Part shown: positions 23,501 through 24,906 of the stretch, in pieces
Position numbering within the stretch: position 1 is the first letter of the stretch
Layout of the letters: the number at the start of each line of letters is the position of its first letter
Assembly (NCBI GenBank): GCA_017560605.1
Contig: JAFZEQ010000075.1
Location: 1-24,906 of the forward strand
Length of the DNA stretch: 24,906 bases
Origin: Paludibacteraceae bacterium
GTDB taxonomy: Bacteria; Bacteroidota; Bacteroidia; Bacteroidales; Paludibacteraceae
Reading direction: 5' to 3'
Notes under the pieces: generated by a model
Seen by the model: only the letters and a program-made list of their open reading frames with translations
Database searches by the model: none
What the model was told of the DNA's origin: nothing
Program-made: the position numbers and the translations under genes

Positions 23501-23912
23501 CCCACTTGAGCTCAATGATAGGAATAACATTGTAGTCACGACAGATCTCTAGGTAACGATCTACGGTACAGATCTTACCGGTGTATGTCACGCTGTTACG
23601 AGTTTGTGTAAGGGTTTTAGATTGGATAGTTGCCAATGTGTTGGTGTAGATAGTACAGTTAGGTGAACACTTGGTGATGATATCATCGTGCCAGCACACA
23701 TACTTGTTATCGCTGGTTACTTTGACATCGCACTCTAGTGCTTGAAAACCGTAGTTCTTAACCGCATTAAGGAATGCCTCTTCGGTATTCTCAACACCTT
23801 GACGACAACCACGGTGACCAATCATGATTGGCTTCCAAGCGAACGCGTCGCAAATGGAGAAAATAAATACAAAAAGTACGAGTAACTTTTGTATATTCAG
23901 ATTGTGTTTCAT
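20562..23912 (-). CDS. Secreted multidomain protein with GDPD domain
   Basis: 1116 residues, probably surface-located. The N-terminal signal peptide ends near DAFA (residue 25). A glycerophosphodiester phosphodiesterase domain follows (27-~275) with HRG (33-35), ENTEEAF, the Glu60-x-Asp62 metal ligands and WHDD (74-77), so hydrolysis of glycerophosphodiesters is plausible. Residues ~290-390 and ~420-510 resemble carbohydrate-binding-type beta modules (YWAKNSRMSASVHGPY, WWDVWYWAYYLP). After a GYSVDGWYDG bacterial-repeat segment come two ~195-residue repeats (about 689-883 and 884-1078), each with VYDE..KYVWKDSN, GWWNN, TARFAK and TDTLTSLSTKLLIGS. The end is a C-terminal tail, LVIIRDGKAYNAIGAQVK, shared with the next gene and likely a sorting or anchoring signal (possibly type IX secretion; not proven). 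It has its own promoter. Confidence 0.88.
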   Translation of the reverse strand: MKHNLNIQKLLVLFVFIFSICDAFAWKPIMIGHRGCRQGVENTEEAFLNAVKNYGFQALECDVKVTSDNKYVCWHDDIITKCSPNCTIYTNTLATIQSKTLTQTRNSVTYTGKICTVDRYLEICRDYNVIPIIELKWASGINNNDMSNFAGLYALIEKYGLVDKAVILTSMKNSILHVRQNYPRLRCQYLVNYLSSDNISWCKTNGCDISSCYYYNSSNYVTQSLVTQAKNAGLRVSLWTVNSASDYKTYASYGANFVTSDDLKLKDIADLSGTDPNVPTTKTTIYYRPSTTNFAKGYTNQTTEGKEGGWGSVYWAKNSRMSASVHGPYKANIYLDYSKTKDNAQLASSRFIAIDVPTGYDGVITYRLNSTTATEANYNAWKYASAGATITNSNTVPKFTNSAQIPTPEKIPTNGKNLLCNKEGWWDVWYWAYYLPKTNNVTMYFANTGDWKDVQLLTGKDIYTHATAPTTATIPGTKLTYFNLNNKEYGYTHYGFIGNGANWDESKTIPVTGGSESQWVYDETSSFANNKTDAAKNSNSNQNRIANRIKYANNRTGLQENLLAGVNVFTPGSGNDAAMTKKTVSAYTDLNYTQTIVAEAGGKVAVSTYKLTGANTSAAVTTSVTNGTTSVVSAYTATTILTATPDEGYSVDGWYDGSTMVCTGPVYKYSTPSNARTITVKFMKGARKDVRTQTYVYDEAKAKYVWKDSNEGGVFTIRHSAGEVYIHENLSYLKDLPMTTDPATFEATANYGYEFIGWWNNHMGVFTDNPWVMENPANYDESVTARFAKIRSDLNASVERGKGGKIAVTYDNGLGAKTDTLTSLSTKLLIGSDLVFTAMPDEGSEFLGWYDSNTLVSSDLVYTCTAPAETKNIAARFTFTVKKDVRAQTYVYDEEAGKYVWKDSNLGGVFTMAHSGGQVYTHEVDGYKKGLVVTSDPVTFTSIPNSGYELIGWWNNPTVYTDDPWTMEHPEEFKQSVTARFAKVRSEMNASVDNVLGGLLYITYDNGYGEKTDTLTSLSTKLLIGSVVTIEAATAEQSTFLGWYENEELLTTEALYTFTVTDTNRNIVAKFKTDSTTTDLDNVNNSAADIKKQILDGQLVIIRDGKAYNAIGAQVK
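20569..20632 (-). repeat. C-terminal tail sequence shared with the gene at 24116
   Basis: 64 nt match 24123-24186 with one difference (20616 versus 24170). The match covers the codons of the shared C-terminal tail and stops abruptly at its start. Confidence 0.9.
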
Positions 23913-23968
23913 TGTTATTAAAATTTTATAAATTGATTAGATTAATTCATGGTTTATGAAAGAGACTA

Positions 23969-24000
23969 CAAAGGTACACTATTTTTTGCACATACGCAAG
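23969..24000 (-). promoter_or_regulatory. Promoter of the GDPD protein gene
   Basis: Minus strand: TTG (23999-23997) within CTTGCGTATGTG, 20-nt spacer, then TACCTTTG (23976-23969). It leaves a leader of about 50 nt before the ATG at 23912. Confidence 0.87.
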
Positions 24001-24019
24001 CGCGTACGACAAATAATAT

Positions 24020-24051
24020 AAAAAACAGAGAGATTCCGAAAAATCTCTCTG
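24020..24051 (-). terminator. Terminator of the gene at 24116
   Basis: CAGAGAGATT (24026-24035) / AATCTCTCTG (24042-24051), 6-nt loop. On the minus strand it is followed by a run of T (24025-24020), and on the plus strand by CTTTTATT. It lies about 65 nt past the stop codon. Confidence 0.88.
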
Positions 24052-24087
24052 CTTTTATTGCTTTCGCCTATTCTCCTTATAGCCTTA

Positions 24088-24101
24088 TCGCCTATAGGCG
24101 A
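24088..24101. repeat. 14-bp perfect palindrome after the stop codon
   Basis: TCGCCTATAGGCGA reads the same on both strands and lies 14 nt beyond the stop of the gene at 24116. CGCCTAT also occurs at 24065-24071. It could be a small hairpin or a protein-binding site. Confidence 0.6.
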
Positions 24102-24115
24102 AGCCGTCCCATATC

Positions 24116-24906
24116 TTACTTCACTTGTGCGCCGATAGCATTGTATGCTTTGCCGTCACGAATGATAACGAGTTGACCATCAAGGAGTTGTTTTTTAACG
24201 TCCTCTACATTAACATCGATATTCTCGAGGCCAGTAGCAGGTATACCATAAACGATATGTACAGGAATACCGCAAGAGTTTGCTGCATTGATCTCGAAGC
24301 TCAACTTATTGTCTTCACCCTTGGTAACTACAACAGTACCTGTTTGGAAGAAGTAGTATGGCTCTGCCAACCAACCATCAACATAGCCAGCGTAGTATGA
24401 TGGAATTACGCTACCATCCGACTCTATACCTGAACTTGCAAGTACAGTACCGTCGAACCATGTGCTATTGATCTCGTATGTGCCCTCTGGAATAATGGTT
24501 TGAGCGTCAGCTTCGCTGAGCACGAAGTAAAGTGCGGTTACGTCACCTTGTACATTGTCAATAATTTGCAATGAAACCAATCCATAATCCTCGGTGTAGT
24601 CGTTGATAGTAAGTTCTGCATCAGCACCATATACGCGCTCTACAGCACCTTCTTCAGCATCGAATTCGATATGTGGTTCTTCGTATTTAGAAGTCAATGT
24701 AACCTCGTATTGGATAGCATCTTCACATACTACAGAAGCAGTAAGGGTGATATTATCTTCCTCGTCAAGCGTAACTGTAAATTGCCCCTTTTGGATGTAG
24801 TACAAATCATAGGATTCGGTAGATTCATTGTATTTGCCCACAAAACTGTTGCTCGCATCAAAGTCATACTGACCCTCGCCAAACTTACCGAACATACCGT
24901 CGTTGA
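24116..24906 (-). CDS. Exported protein of unknown function, 3' part
   Basis: The frame is open to the end of the window, so the N-terminus lies outside; 263 codons are visible. The sequence is acidic and beta-rich (FTVTLDEEDNITLTASVVC, EPYYFFQTGTVVVTK) with spaced Gly and aromatic residues (YAGYVDGWLAEPYYFF), typical of secreted Bacteroidales beta-sandwich proteins. I do not recognise a named domain. The last ~24 residues, ending LVIIRDGKAYNAIGAQVK, are almost identical to the end of the GDPD protein next door, so both probably use the same export or anchoring route. It is separated from that gene by a terminator and a promoter, so the two are independently transcribed. Confidence 0.87.
   Translation of the reverse strand, partial: NDGMFGKFGEGQYDFDASNSFVGKYNESTESYDLYYIQKGQFTVTLDEEDNITLTASVVCEDAIQYEVTLTSKYEEPHIEFDAEEGAVERVYGADAELTINDYTEDYGLVSLQIIDNVQGDVTALYFVLSEADAQTIIPEGTYEINSTWFDGTVLASSGIESDGSVIPSYYAGYVDGWLAEPYYFFQTGTVVVTKGEDNKLSFEINAANSCGIPVHIVYGIPATGLENIDVNVEDVKKQLLDGQLVIIRDGKAYNAIGAQVK
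24123..24186 (-). repeat. C-terminal tail sequence shared with the GDPD gene
   Basis: Partner of 20569-20632; 63 of 64 nt identical by eye. Confidence 0.9.

Overview
The window looks like chromosomal DNA of a Bacteroidales bacterium (phylum Bacteroidota). Seven promoters follow the Bacteroidetes pattern (TTG or TTTG, 20-nt spacer, TAnnTTTG), ribosome binding sites are weak or absent, and the encoded proteins (Sel1-repeat exporter-type protein, YitT pairs, secreted proteins ending in a shared RDGKAYNAIGAQVK tail) fit that group. Genus cannot be read from the sequence.

Layout. 1-4700 (+): the 3' part of lon, abutting mfd with no gap, then a tRNA-Ser(CGA) with its own promoter and terminator. 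4754-5292 (-): a small XRE-type regulator with three phased copies of a 14-bp motif across and upstream of its promoter. 5293-5990: AT-rich DNA without a credible gene. 14299-5991 (-): a probable six-gene unit, purD-folD-CNNM/CBS membrane protein-gcvP-yitT-yitT, from one promoter to one strong terminator. PurD uses glycine, the glycine cleavage P-protein feeds the one-carbon pool, and FolD interconverts the folates purine synthesis needs. 14337-16404: a divergent pair of promoters, one facing a possible gene remnant, the other driving a secreted protein with about 14 Sel1 repeats.

16616-19591 is the accessory core. On the minus strand lie a reverse transcriptase (YMDD, with an extra C-terminal domain) and a short thymidylate-synthase-superfamily protein carrying Asp at the position that in ThyA is Asn177, the residue that sets uracil versus cytosine preference. 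Between them, on the plus strand, is a GC-richer, highly structured RNA of about 200 nt with a near-perfect promoter and a predicted closing pseudoknot. Beside the RT is a LexA/CI-like S24 repressor missing its first helices and carrying a four-copy 11-bp tandem repeat that could shift its frame. 19592-20509 is about 0.9 kb without genes but dense in direct repeats, hairpins and a 28-nt alternating purine-pyrimidine tract, resembling an iteron or regulatory region. I regard the RT + structured RNA + TS-like enzyme set as the best candidate for an undescribed system.

20510-24906 (-): a large secreted protein with a glycerophosphodiester phosphodiesterase domain and two long internal repeats, then the 3' part of another exported protein with a nearly identical C-terminal tail.
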